Assembly (NCBI GenBank): GCA_010645155.1 | Contig: CM021322.1 | Span: forward strand, 4,159,607-4,223,606 | DNA length: 64,000 nucleotides | Direction of reading: 5' to 3' | Source: Tigriopus japonicus | Taxonomy: Eukaryota > Arthropoda > Copepoda > Harpacticoida > Harpacticidae | Part shown: positions 1 to 12,556 of the stretch, one piece after another | Position numbering within the stretch: position 1 is the stretch's first letter | Layout of the letters: every line of letters starts with the position of its first letter | Notes under the pieces: model-generated | The model's input: the letters and a program-made list of their open reading frames with translations, nothing else | Database searches by the model: none | Told to the model about the DNA's origin: nothing | Position numbers and translations under genes: made by a program

Positions 1-2113
1 TTGTCCTGGGTCGAGTTGTCCGCTGGGTCGAGTTGTCCTGGAACCGGGAATCTAGGAAAAAAACTTGCTTGGAGAAGAAACGAAGAGCAACACAACTGAA
101 CCAATCCGGTTCTTCAAATTTTATCTCTGATTTTGAGCGTTAGATGTACCGATGGCTTGGGTTTACTGTTTACATCCCATACTCTCTTTATTCTTTAACA
201 AAAAATGTTAATTTGATTTATCTTGAAAACAGATAACTTTAATAGTATTCGTGTACTTGTCATAAGGAGAGTTTTTTTTCCTTCAAGACTGAAAAAGCAG
301 TAGAAGAAAGGAAAGTTTCCCCTGTCTGGCTTTTCGTTTACCTCAAAATTTCACCTTCGGTCTAAATTCAAACAAACAAATGAACGGAGAAACATTTTTT
401 ATGTCCAATCAGACTAGATGTTTTTTCCCGGAATGACCCCCGTAAAAATAAATCTCTTCCCCTCGAACATACTGTGGTTACATTCCGGAAGTAGAAACTC
501 CGAAAGGAAGCGCTCGACCCAACAATCGCTTGCACATTAGTTGCACTCCAGCCGGTTTTGTCATTTTGTTTTGAATTTTGCTAGTAATCCTTTCTTCATC
601 TCTTTGATGTTAGCACACAAGGAAGAAAATGCACCCACTTATAAGTGGGAGAAATGAAAGAATTGCTCGTGTTTCCCAATTGAACGTCTTTTTTCACTCA
701 TTTCAGTTTCAGACTCGTTGACAGATTCCTGACCTGATTCTGATTCGAAACCATTCCATGATGAGTTTTGTCCGTGTGCTTGGGTTAATCACCATCAATG
801 ACCACTTCCTTCAGAGACAGATAACTCAGCTAACTAGAGGATGTGACGTATGCTGCTGCCCGACACTTTTCCTGATTATTTCCATGTCGTCGTTGAAGTC
901 TCCGGAGTCCTTAGTCTCCTTGAGATTTTCCGTTTTCTTCACTTCAGACATGCCAACAATGTACATCTCATACATTCAGCAAATAGTTCTGCACGTTTCA
1001 TGCTCGATTTGAACGGGATTCTGGTCACATTCAGCCAATGAGAATGACCTACAGTTTCGATGAACGCGTTGGTGACCAACATTCTGGACAGGTGAAATAA
1101 TTTATGCCCATTCTCATGGGAAACACGCGAAGAATCTTGGAGGTGAACAAACAAGAATGGAATGAGCCTGAAAAATTTGAATTTTTGCTTCAAAAATTCA
1201 GACAATGACGAGTTCGTTGGCAACGGAATGCTGGAGAGGCAGAAAGCTCCACTCTCGTCAAAAATCATGGATGGGCCCATCGATTAAATGAGCACTAAAA
1301 GAGACTACATGGAAGTGGATCAGATACCCCTGATTATAGTAACCCTAACATATGGACAGGACTAGTTACCTCCAATACTAAGGTGTTACATATTTTTTTC
1401 TAGCGATCTAGGGAGATTCTCGTGCATGGTGTTGGATGTGGCGTCTGAATCACCCAGTGAAATGAATCAAGGAGCCTTTCTTGGAAAACTTGACAATAGT
1501 TTGGCGTTTAAACGAATTCCTCAAGTGAGCATCTCGAAGCCATTTTGGATTTTGGAACAAGAAGATCCAAGAGCCCTTTTTGCTTTTTCATTCGTAAATC
1601 TGTTCAAAAATCTGTCCATGGCTGGATATTCTCTAATGCAAACGGATTACTAAACCAATTGTGTTCCAACTATAACCGAATTCATTTATGTGGAGATTAG
1701 TTTTTCGAGACGTTGACAATTTGATGCGTTTGAATTAAATTACTTTGTACAGGGTGGTAATTCAAAATACCTTGACACCAAACGGTGACTATAACCAGTG
1801 ATGCTATGTCTCACAAAATAATGTGTTTAAACTACTTTTCCAGCAATTCCTATATTACCGCACATGTGTATTTGTGCAATTCAATCCGAAACAGCGTTGA
1901 TCAAAGCAGAAATTCCGGAGGAAGAAAACAGTTGAATCATGTACAATCTGTTTGTTTGTTGGGTAGAGAGTTAGTACATCATTGATAATGGGTGTTCCAT
2001 GAAGGAACATTCCCGTTCCTTGACACGTTTGGTTGCCAAGGGTATGTATTGGTAGTTTTTTGCGTTGAAACATGGTTCAACACCAGGTGTTTGACTCCGA
2101 AGAGTTAGGTTTT
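1..2113. other. Non-coding stretch, no gene recognised
   Basis: No open frame here resembles a known protein and no convincing exon with paired splice sites was found. Short open frames at 758-1280 and 1426-1653 have no recognisable domains. A short palindromic motif, TTCTCATGGGAA, sits at 1111-1122. A related one, TTCCCATGAGAA, sits at 6759-6770. Confidence 0.5.
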
Positions 2114-2196
2114 GATGGTGGCAGTCAGCCGGGATCGAACCCCGGCCGTCCGCAAGCCAAATCGACGCAGTACTCACTACGCCCTGACTTACCACT
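2114..2196 (-). repeat. tRNA-like sequence (tRNA pseudogene or SINE head)
   Basis: Read on the minus strand, this block carries a perfect T-arm (CCGGG, loop GTTCGAT, CCCGG), which doubles as a Pol III B box. Ahead of it is a D-arm-like stretch (GTAGTGAGTACTGCG). Outer sequences GGTAAGTCAG and CTGACTGCC nearly pair as an acceptor stem. The anticodon arm is not clean, so a functional tRNA is doubtful. A tRNA pseudogene or a SINE head fits better. A covariance-model scan would settle it. Confidence 0.4.
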
Positions 2197-2763
2197 ATCA
2201 TGAACAGTTTATTTTGAATGAATATGTTTTACCTCAATAATTGAACAAAAGGAAATCGCCTTTTCTCACTTTTCTAGACGAGTCTATTACTTTCTACGTG
2301 TGATAATTTAGAGCTTAGTGTTGAAAAACAGATATCTTGAATGATTTCAAGGCACAGTATCTCACTTTCGACACTTGTTTGAAGAAAGTGATCCAAGTCC
2401 TCCTTAATACGTAGACTGTGTAGGTTAATTATCTTTGATGTTTCGTTTTTCTTAGAATCGGCAACTATTGGGCTACGACCCACATATGAGTGGGTCCCAC
2501 ATCTTACGGGAAAGTAGCAAATCGTGGACCCCAAAGTCATTGGCATCAAAGAAATCCAATTGAAGTTTCAATCTATTTGGAGGCAAAAAAAGGTCAAAGT
2601 CGCTTAATGTTAAAGCTATCCTCAATTTAAACGAGCTGCCGAAGTTGTAATTTAGATATTTTTAGATTTGATGTCCCTTCATTTTTCGAGTTCATCTGCT
2701 ATATTTCGAGTTTAGCAACGATGTTATTATGTTAAGAATCAAAAGATCATGCTGAGTGATCAG

Positions 2764-3705
2764 TAGGGCTGCACAAATAATGCAAACGAAAACGCCAAAA
2801 AATGCATCAAAATTCAACGAACATGCCAAATAATGCGCAAGAAAATGCAAAAAGAGCGCACACTTAAGGAACAATTGGAATAAATTATATAGCATTTGTT
2901 GAATAAATCAAAATTAAGGGCCATAAAAACTATTAAAAATGTTCACACCTCTTGGTTTTATATTTTAAAAAATATCAAATTAAAATACGGTTAAAAATTA
3001 AATCATTGTTAGTGTCGTAAAACTTTGCGTTTTGGATCTGAAAGATCTGGAATAGATTTGTTCTCACACTTTCATTCTTTAACTGAAGAACTATTGGCAA
3101 TACTTAAAGTACAAATGTCGAATTTCTTCCTTACTTGCAATTTATCTTTCAATCAATCAAGGAATTGCACTTGAGGAGTGAAGAGATGTGATTGATCATA
3201 ATAACCTCAACTGAAAAACAATTTCCGCCAAGCATCCCAAACGGGAAAAAAGAAAGGAAAGTTGTTAAATTTGGTGAAAAATATCAAAGTCAAGAAATTA
3301 CTAATGTTCTTTTACTCTTTTCCCCTTCATTTCTTCCATGTGCACTGAATCGTTTCTAGTCAACTCATTGTGATATCACGATTTTACGGAACTATTTTTG
3401 AACGTTTTCATCCATTTGACCTGTCTTTTTCATTGCTATATGTATGACTTTACATATATTCTACAAACATTCCGCGTTGAAATTATCATAAGGCGCAAAA
3501 AACATCATTATTATTTAGAATTTGGGAAAAATACCAAATTTTGACAAGGCCAAACATATAGATAAAAGAGAAAAAAAAAATGCCTGGAAAATGCAACAAA
3601 TATTGAAAAAAACGCAAAAAATGAAGAAATTGCAGATCAATCAAAATAATGCAAAAAATAAAAAAAAGTGAAATAAAACGTATTTTCATGAAATGTGCAG
3701 CTCTA
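2764..3705. mobile_element. hAT-type MITE with iterated AATGCAAA motif
   Basis: The ends are inverted repeats: TAGGGCTGCACA on the left, and on the right the reverse complement of TAGAGCTGCACATTTC. The flanking 8-mers are GTGATCAG and TTGATCAT (six of eight identical), consistent with an aged 8-bp hAT target duplication. There is no transposase. The interior is AT-rich and full of variants of AATGCAAA, facing one way near both ends. Size 942 b. Confidence 0.6.
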
Positions 3706-6039
3706 TTGATCATTAATTAAGGTTTCGCCGAAATGCCATCTTGTTGGTTCCTTGCTTGGACCAACTCAAACTTCATGAGCCTTGAAATGAAATCTATTGA
3801 TGACCCCAGATGAAACGGCTCATATGTGTTTTTTTTTTGTCTGGTTCAGAATTTTTCGCACTCGACTGAAGCGATTACAGTCGTTTGTTGTGCGAATTCT
3901 TGTCAATCACATAGCCGACTTTTAATACCTAGTCTGTCAGCGACGATCTAATTCACTGTATTGAAACGACCGACCAACTTCTTCATACTAAATCAAGAAT
4001 AATGTTGGATCCCGAAGACCTAATTATTGCGAAACAAGCCATGAAATATTGCTAAACGATTTGATTCTTCAATCGCTGGCCTCATTTCTATGGTTCTTAA
4101 ACCAAAGCCATAGTTTGGAATTTTGACCTAAACCGTGGTTTGGGATTTGTCATTTAATTTCTAGCGGCTACTGCAGATCGTCATCATTTACAGAGCATGC
4201 CCTGTCCTCGCTTTTTCGTCAATCTGGTTATAATTAGAGCTTGGATAAGTTGCAGCTTTTTAGCCCTAAAGTTGCTTGATCCGAGCCCTACTTAAAATCT
4301 ACTGATTCAAATTATTCACACCCATCCATTCCATGCATCGAAAGAGGCTCTAATACTCTCTCTCTCTCTCTCTTTCTATTCTTTCTCTCACACTTGACCC
4401 CTTGAAATCCGAGTTCTACGATCGATAGCCAAGTCAGTGCAGTCATATTTCTTCTCAAGAATTTCGAGCTGTCAATATCGAACATTCCGTGTGGTAACAA
4501 CTGTTTGGCATGGCTCTTCTGTCTATCAGCCAGCCCTCTTGGCCCCGTGGAAAGTGTTCGAGTTAATGGCACCAAATGACGAGTTTTCATCGCCCAACCA
4601 ATTTATCATGCGAACTCTGCGGAATGTGATATCAAGATTCCAGCCAACCCAATGAGCGAACAATCCAGTTTGAAATAGATGATGTGCCTCAGAATGATGG
4701 TGATGATGGGAGTCGAGCTGAAAGAATTAAGGCGATCAAGAAATACCTGGAAATCGCTGAATTTCAATGAGCAGGAAACCTTAACCCAACGTCCTTTTGA
4801 CACGCATCTACTACAATAAAACGACCGGCTGTCTAACCAAGCCCTTGAAACTCATTGGACTGTGACCAATTGGCTAAGGAGGCATTGTACGTTCAAGTGC
4901 TACACATATTTTATCACTGCCGACCAGCATTGCTTCTTTTTTTCTCTCTCTCTCTCTTCTTTCAAATTTCTATCTTTCTCCAGGTTTTTCTCACGATCCT
5001 CTTTTCCCCTCATGGTCTGAAGCATCCTCAAGATTCGATCCACGACCAGACATGCCTAGGCGACTTGAACCGAACACAAACTAAGGCCAGTACTTTTAAA
5101 ATATAAGGATGGCCCGTTGAAGTTGTGCGTTTGGGGTTCTCGGGATCTTTTCTGAAGGCGTTGACGCCTTTAGTCATCAGTTCAACGTTTGAAGAAGGGC
5201 CGCCCTTTCTTGTTCGAACCGTTCAGTTCGTTCGTTCATCAGGATTGTTCTTTTGACAAGGGGCCCTTATATGGATGGACAGGGAGAGAGATGAGGGTGA
5301 AGCATTAGCTTCGATTTCCACTCACCTGAGCGAGAAATGTGTTGCAAAACTAGTACCTATGAATTCAACGGGCCAGATAATACCTCGTTGTATATTGGTG
5401 AGCGAACCCTGAATTGAAGGCAGGGAGGAGATTCGGATGAGACACTCCGTTGTCGACTAATGAGGAATTGGAAAACGCTTCGATTCATCATCATTGCGCT
5501 AATGTAGCCAGAACCAACAACTAATTGACAGCCCGCAGAGTGATTACATCTCAATTGGTGGGAAAATAGCGTCAAGTGACTTGTTTGGTTGGCCCAGTTG
5601 TGACGGCCAATCCACTCAAGTGAATGATGGTACGCATAGTAGTTGTAGTAGTAGTTCACCCGAAATGACCCGAAATCTATCTCGGCTTTTACGACCTTGG
5701 TGTCTTGGGTTTCGTCGAAATGGATGGAAATGGAACTGTTCGGCAGACAGAGATAAACATCTTGCACTTTTACTTCGGAATGGACTAATTTATCACCACT
5801 TTCACTTGTTCAGTCGTCGGGTGTCACCCAAAATTCAGGTCATGATGCATTTTTGCTCATGTTCTCTGTTATCGCTTATTTTCCATTACACTACTTTCGT
5901 CACTTTCGTCTGACCGGCTAAATAACAACATTATAACACCGCAAAAGCACATTATTCTATAACTGGGTCCAGTTTCGTCATTTCTTTCTTCCTTTGCATC
6001 TCTTTGTCCGTCAGTCGATAATGAGGTTTGGTATTTCGG
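3706..6039. other. Non-coding stretch with CT microsatellites
   Basis: No gene recognised. Pyrimidine-rich CT runs lie near 4356-4375 and 4942-4961. Open frames such as 5357-5767 (minus) and 5581-5913 (plus) overlap each other and have no recognisable domain. Confidence 0.45.
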
Positions 6040-6079
6040 TGTGAGAAATGTTTTCCCAATGCATCTAGCAGCGTGAGAA
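6040..6079 (+). promoter_or_regulatory. Two CSL/Su(H) consensus sites in tandem
   Basis: TGTGAGAA at 6040-6047 and CGTGAGAA at 6072-6079, same orientation, 24 b apart. Both match YGTGRGAA, the DNA target of CSL (Suppressor of Hairless/RBPJ), the Notch effector. These are the leftmost members of the cluster around the two NRARP-like genes. Binding is inferred from the motif only. Confidence 0.5.
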
Positions 6080-7627
6080 CTTTCCCGGAAGTGAGAGACG
6101 AATATGCGTGGTGTGACCATCGCCATCGAGGTGGTGAGTTACTTAACCCTCGGAGCCATCAATGTGTGTGCGTATTTGCCTCGAACCGATTTTTTCCCAT
6201 GATTTCATCGCCAGGTCCGCCTAATAATCCCCCTCCCTCTTCCTATCTCCCAGGTTCGAGCCCTTCTCCAAGGAGTGCTGCTGGACACTCAGTGTTCATA
6301 TCAAAAAGCCATTTTTAGCATCATGAGAACAGGTACTTCCGCTGGTATTGTTGCTGTTGCCGTTGTCCCTGTGCTGGTGAACACTGACGGCAGCATTGTC
6401 CATTCAAATACGAAAACCAAAAGAGCCCCCCCTCTTGTTCAATGAGGCTGTAATAGTACGGTAGATGAGGTAGGAGGGTTGGTAATTGGAAACTATTACC
6501 GGAATGAGACTGGGATGACGGGATCGCTGTCTCGGTCACATTTGATGGTGAATGAAAAACGGTGAGAACTTGTGAAATTGTCAAATTAACCTTTCGCCAG
6601 TTCCGTAGCATATTGGGCCATGATGGATCTTTCGTAGTTTACGTACTAAGTAACCACCATCTACACTGTAAGTACTGTTCAAGTGACTTCCCAAGAATTG
6701 AGTTGGTTAGAGAAATGCTGATCGTATGTGCGGTTGATGTCGTCTGACCAGCCATTCTTTCCCATGAGAAGCTCTCAGTCCTCATTCACACAAATATCTC
6801 ATCGCTTTCTTTGTCCACAAATTACCTCTTCATTTTCTCAAGCGAGGGACTCTTTTTGCTTCTCAGCGATTGGCTTGTGAATTCGCCTCGAAAACTTCTC
6901 GTTCAGTCCCAGCAATGTGTCTACCAATTCAAACAATTCCTCTCGCTCCCATACCATGCATATTGTTTTAATATCCCGCATCGTTCTAGTCAGACTATTC
7001 AGATTCCATGGAGTGTTGGACTGCTTCAGTCAACAGTCAAACATTTCGCCTAAAAATGACACGCATGACCGGAATGCCGTGGAAAGTATGTTGTAGTTGC
7101 TAGAGTACCTACTAGGTAGTGGGTACTGTAGGTAGCTATTGGGATTTTGTCCGTGTCCCATGTTCTGGCATCGGTTTCTCGACCACTCAACTACCTGCAA
7201 GCTATTGATCAAACCCACACCTCAAAAGGATCCAACCGACTTTTCTGTCAAATGAAGCAATCTAAGTAAACTAATCCAATCCTACGATCTCACTCAATGT
7301 TCAGTGGACTTTCGTTATCGTTAATTAATGCAAAGGCATGGTTTCATATCCACAAAGCAGTTTAGATGCTTTGGTTCAAAGACAACTGTCCTCAAGTCTG
7401 TCTGGAAACTATTAATGGATGCCACCGAGGCATCATTAACACCACTGTGTGTAAGATGAGGATCGTTGGCTAGGGCGTACGTAGAATGATGTTGAAAACG
7501 ATATAATGACGATGGGAATGAAGTGCCAGTGAGATGGATTTCTTGAGCCCTCACATGACTTGTTGCATTATGATGTGTTTCATAGTCCTCGAAGAACCAA
7601 TCCCAAGGCGAATTCCTTGGAAGAAGA

Positions 7628-7747
7628 CGTGGGAACGACGGTTGAAGACACCACGGCAGTCGTGCTCTTTCTAAAGTATATTCTATGTACTAGCGTCTCC
7701 AATTGAGAAAAAGCCAAGCCTGAAAGCTCTCAAAATGCCTGTGGGAA
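7628..7747 (+). promoter_or_regulatory. Two high-affinity-type CSL/Su(H) sites
   Basis: CGTGGGAA at 7628-7635 and TGTGGGAA at 7740-7747, same orientation. Both match the strongest form of the CSL consensus. They lie 4.8-4.9 kb upstream of the first NRARP-like start codon. Confidence 0.5.
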
Positions 7748-9209
7748 GCTGGCAACTTCACTGTGACAAAAAAGTTCAAGGTAGGGTGTGAAGTAATTTT
7801 AAAATAAAATTGATGTCCTTGTGCAAACACAAAGCGTATTTAGATCGCAATCATATTGTCTAATTTAAGAAATCAGAGATTGCAACCAATACACGATGAA
7901 TTTCATTCAGTGTATGGATGTCAGGTATGTGAAGGTTTGGCATCAGGAATTAGTCATGAAAGTTGAGAAAGGAGGCTTTAAATTTGAACCCCGGGACGTC
8001 TGTATTTAAACCGTTTAGCATACTGCGACTTATACGTAGTTTGATTGGACTTCTTCCTCATTACTAGAATTGCGGAATCCATTGTATCTAGCCGACAGAA
8101 GTATTCTATCATGTACTATGAGCGCTTGTTGTTGACCACTAGTAGGATCGCCTGTTTTGAAGGTCATCGCCGCCAAGTTGTCAAGTCATCAAAAATCCAA
8201 TTTTCAGTTGGTTTTGAAAGATGAACGAACCCCTGATCTTATCTCCCCTCACTCCGTCGTTCCTAATTGAACCTGCTTGTAATCCAAATTACAATCCAAA
8301 TAGGACTTCTCAGGCTCATCAACATCAAGCCTCCGAGCACATTGAAAACCAGATTGTCCCTCTGCCTTTCTTCCTCTGAATTTTTGAGCGGGAGATGCAA
8401 AACTTGCGGATATCTGGTGGCCCAAGACATTCCCAAGCTCATTGGCGGATTTCCTCAACCAAGGAAAAACTTACCCACAGAAAAGACCCCTCGAGCCCAG
8501 TTGATCGTTGGCAGAGAACTGTAAGGGAGCAACCATAAATTATACCCAGACTACAATTAGCGTATTTGGGGGAGCATATCATCCTGGGTAACGTCGAATA
8601 ACATTGACTCCACTTCACACAGCTCTCAACACATTGTCTTGTTAGGGGTGACATACTGTACGCACACACACATACAACGAGCTCCTCAAAGTAGATGACA
8701 CATGTTCCCGATGTCGGTTTGGAGCTGAAGCTTGCTTGAGATTGCGCACACTACTTTCGAGGACAACTGTCTCAGCAGAGCCAAGGATCGTCCTGGGAAA
8801 AATTCCTTGACCGCCATTACGGCCAAAATGGTGTTGGGTTCACCATTCACATCCCTCCAAATGAGAGCATCCGTGACGTTAAACAGGGATCCGAGGATGT
8901 CTGTCAACGAGATTGTCACTCATAAAAGAAAACATGGTCGTCGATTGATAAATGAACCAGCGAAAAGAGCCCAAATTAAACCGTGGGGCCATAAATGGGG
9001 GTGAATGGATCTTCATTCATTTCCGAGTCCCTTATCCTGGCAGAGAATTATTTTATTTCGGCTTTTGCTAGCTCCATTTCATGTTAAAGAGCTTTTTGAC
9101 GAGTTGGATTAACCTTGAAACACGCAACAGGATCTTGGTAAGAAGAAGCAATCAGGTAGTTTTCTTGGTCCCAATGAGATTTTTTTTTCTTTCCTCTAAT
9201 ACAACTTCA

Positions 9210-9259
9210 TTCCCACAGCGGACAAATTAATGTGGGAACTTTACCAGCGAATTCACACA
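9210..9259. promoter_or_regulatory. Three phased CSL/Su(H) sites, 21-bp spacing
   Basis: TTCCCACA (9210-9217, reverse), TGTGGGAA (9231-9238, forward) and TTCACACA (9252-9259, reverse; the weaker D=T form) start exactly 21 b apart with alternating orientation and 13-b spacers. Twenty-one base pairs is two helical turns, so all three would face the same side of the DNA. The second and third form a head-to-head pair like Notch paired sites, but with a spacer shorter than the usual 15-17 b. A further core match (TTCCCACT) lies at 9312-9319. Confidence 0.5.
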
Positions 9260-10161
9260 TGCAGGAAATAAAATTGTTTGTCTCTCGAAACTCCGTCACA
9301 GATTCCCAATTTTCCCACTGAATGCGAGAACAAAACGCGCCTGCAATGCGAGAATAATGCGCTTTCTCAGCCAAATGCTGGATGAACAATCGCTGAAAGG
9401 CCGATAATTAACGTATTATCCGTTGCCTCTGGTGTCCTTTTTCTACTAGGGTTGCAAACTTGAAATCATGTTTCAAGTGCTCGAAGCTCATTTTGTCATA
9501 ATTCAAATCATTTGTATCATTAACTGGAACATGAACGAATCGTCTCAATCTTGATTAATAGCGGAGCTCTTCAATCTGGAGGAAATGATGGGAAATGTGT
9601 TTGGTTACCCCATTCATAGAAGTGAGGGGAACAACCAAGTGGAATATTTTTTTTTCATAGCGGTTTTGATGTTTTGGTTTTCCAAATGTGCCAAACTAAT
9701 TTTACGCTTCGTAAAGACTCACGGACCTTCCAACAACTTGTCTGAATTCAACAGTGGGAAAATACGGCTATAAAAATTTAAAAATATCAGAGTATTCCAG
9801 ATCTAGTTGAAAACTTGACGTTCATAATTTCAGGGCTTGAAAGCAAACATTTAAAAAGGAAAAATACTCATCAAATTTTCAATCTACGCGTACCCTAAAT
9901 TTGAATTCGACTGAAAAACTAAATGTAATTATGGAAAGGGTTCAATGTTTCAAATTTGGCTTTTCGTGTCCAATCAGAAAAAATGAAACTTGGATGATGA
10001 TAATCAAGGCTCTATCTGAATAAATGGTTCGCAAGGTCCCACACAAATCTGATCATATGCCGTTGAGTGCTGATATATATACTTGGTCTACAACGAGGCT
10101 GAGATGCTTTTAGCTTACTTTATTGATGTGAATATCATGCTGTATTTGACCACAACGATTC

Positions 10162-10222
10162 GAAATCAAGTGCGATGTTTGTGGAGATGGAACGGTGCTC
10201 CGCAAACATCGCACTTGAGTTC
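10162..10222. other. Near-perfect 25-bp hairpin (miRNA-like or foldback)
   Basis: The left arm 10162-10186 pairs with 10198-10222 with a single mismatch and one G-T wobble, around an 11-nt loop (10187-10197). The inner 15 bp (10167-10181 with 10203-10217) are perfect. The length (61 nt) is at the short end for a pre-miRNA. It is not part of any recognised transposon. Whether it is transcribed cannot be seen. Confidence 0.5.
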
Positions 10223-10400
10223 ATGTTTCTGTGGGCAAAACTCTATCAAAATCTTTTATTCAAATTATGCTCGTCGTTTTTGGTAAGGGAGCCTTCGTTT
10301 CCACGCAAATCTGACAAATGTTTACGACTGCTATTTGGTGAGGAAGTTTCGGTGAAAGATTGTATTTTAATCCACCAATGGCTCCAACGTGAGTGCAATA

Positions 10401-10491
10401 TTCTCACGTGAAAAAGAAAGAGTTTTATGATGCTGAAGGAATGGAAGGGGAAGTCGTCATCGCGGTGTTCATCGTTGTTAATCTTCTCACG
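10401..10491 (-). promoter_or_regulatory. Two CSL/Su(H) sites
   Basis: TTCTCACG at 10401-10408 and again at 10484-10491, i.e. CGTGAGAA on the minus strand, both exact YGTGRGAA matches, 75 b apart. They lie about 2.1 kb upstream of the first NRARP-like start. Confidence 0.5.
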
Positions 10492-10619
10492 TCTTTTATC
10501 TCTATTTCACACGGGGGGATTTTTCAGTCATATATTGACAAAGATAGCCAGATTCGGATCTCCAATGCTTCCATCGTCAGTCAGCGAATTCGTCGTGGCT
10601 GCTGTTACTTCGGTCGTCG

Positions 10620-10643
10620 TTGTTGTTGTTGTTGTTGTTGTTG
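10620..10643. repeat. (GTT)n microsatellite
   Basis: About eight uninterrupted GTT units between the CSL sites and the first NRARP-like gene. No coding context. Confidence 0.9.
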
Positions 10644-12143
10644 CGTGTGCAGGTTCTCAGGCACAAAAATGACCATCCTTGAACGTGTGAAAATATAGAC
10701 TGAGAATTAAGCCCGTCTATGGGGGGGAAGTCCGACGTCGTCCACTTACTTGGCTTATCTAAATATTCTCGATAAGAACTTGACGAGGAATTCGAGACGG
10801 ACTTGGGTTTGCCAGCAACAGAGCTTCTCGTCCATGATCGAGGTCCCCTTGGAAACTTACTTGGGAAGTCGGTCGTCGGGAGATTCGACTTTGATGTGAG
10901 ATGACTCGAGATTTTTCTGGAGCGCCTCTAATGATGGGGCAGAATTTGTGTTTGCCTCACTGAGCCCTGAAAGTATTTACAGACAAACACTTTTGGGCTC
11001 CCTCCTCGATCAACTCTGAGGCACAACCAGGTCGGTTTACGTATATAGTATACACAGATACCATTGAGAGAGAGAGAGAAAGAGAGCAATCGGGCGGAGA
11101 TGGTAATCGCAACTATGCTTCGGCCTTCTCTAACTGAGATTCTTAGCCTCATTAAGCTTCCGACCATCACACACGAAGCCCACGAAGAGCTTTTCATACT
11201 AGTAGCCAATCATTCCTTGCTCGAAGATGCGAGCATCGCCAAATGGAAATGCCTTTCGTGCCACCTACTTGGACGTGAACAACAAACTAACTCGGGAGGA
11301 GGCATTTTTTTGCTTTTTGTGTCGAGTTTTTGCTCATTGGGTAGAGGATTTTGACTTAATTGATAAATGACCCCTCAAATTAGTCTTTGTCCATTTTGAC
11401 CTCTTAACCAACCGGGAGAGGTCATCATTATCCGCATTTATCTGGGCATCCAGGTCAAAAAGGGTCATACCTTATTGAGCGGCGTAGAAAAAAATGTTAC
11501 CCATAACGGTCAGAATCTGGAATTATGTACACGTTTGATATAAGAGATGAACGAATAAGCTACTAGGTAATTGAATACTTGCCAATAAAGACAAAAATTG
11601 TGTGAAGTCACAGATGGGTTGAATATATATTTTACGAATATCTGATCTAAGGTTCCTGACACTCATTCGCGTTAAGGATTCATTGTGTCCGAAGGAACTG
11701 ACATGTTCTTGTCAAACATGCAACCGCTTGCATTTAACCGTTTGCTCTTTCCTGGAACTAGGTCAAAATCATTTAATCTGGAAATCATTTGATGTTCACC
11801 AGAAGTGCAAAGCACGCTTGATAGCTTGGCAAATGCATGGGTAATTTCGTTTCATCCTCTTCTCCCGGAATATCCAATCTTATGCCTGAACTAGGTGATC
11901 AAGATTGTACGGGTTGTTCGTTAATTCTGCCTGATTTGGCATTTTACTTGTTGTTGCTGGAGAGAGAGAGAGAGATGATCACTCTGTTCTCTTCTTGTCC
12001 CTAAAGCCGCTCGTTTTTCCCAGGGTTCAAGTCAGTTCTCACCACTTATCATTGTAATAATCATCCAATGGAATGCCAGCCACATGAGGGCTTGAACAGA
12101 CGAACCACAACCGTCACAGCTCCACCATCTTCCTCGCCACCAA

Positions 12144-12144
<1 letters not shown>

Positions 12145-12181
<37 letters not shown>
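12145..12181. repeat. (AAC)n microsatellite
   Basis: About twelve ACA/AAC units, 105 b left of the first promoter-proximal CSL site of NRARP-like gene 1. Confidence 0.9.
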
Positions 12182-12285
12182 GCATAGGGGCAGAGCTGTG
12201 GAGATTAGCGTTAACAACTGCAACAACATCGATGAGGAATATCATGTCAAGGAAAGAAAGGTAAGAGCGCTCGCCGGGAACGGAG

Positions 12286-12374
12286 TTCTCACGGGCAAGC
12301 CTTTGGGAAAAAGGGAATTAAACGGCCAAAGAGCTCCTTGGAGGCCGTTGAAAAAGCGAGACTCGTTGTGAGAA
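12286..12374. promoter_or_regulatory. Promoter-proximal CSL/Su(H) sites of NRARP-like gene 1
   Basis: TTCTCACG at 12286-12293 (reverse) and TGTGAGAA at 12367-12374 (forward) lie 264 and 183 b upstream of the start codon, so in the proximal promoter or 5' UTR. A weaker GGTGAGAA core lies at 12036-12043 (reverse). Vertebrate Nrarp is a direct Notch/CSL target, so proximal CSL sites are what autoregulatory feedback would predict. The transcription start is not visible. Confidence 0.55.
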
Positions 12375-12556
12375 CCGAAAATCTCTCGAACGGAGGAAGC
12401 AAAACTGAAAATGAACGAACCAACGAGGAGAAGATCTTCTTTCCAAGTTCCAACTTCCAAGCATTGATCAGTTGGTGTCGATTCACCGAGTGCAAAGGAC
12501 GAAAGTGCCTCATCCAAACAAACTTGATCCCACCTACCCTTGGAACCACCCTCATC

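Noticed and set aside
1111..1122. TTCTCATGGGAA (and TTCCCATGAGAA at 6759-6770) as CSL or STAT sites
   Set aside because: They contain only the relaxed CATGRGAA form of the CSL motif and do not fit the STAT spacing, so they were left out of the count.
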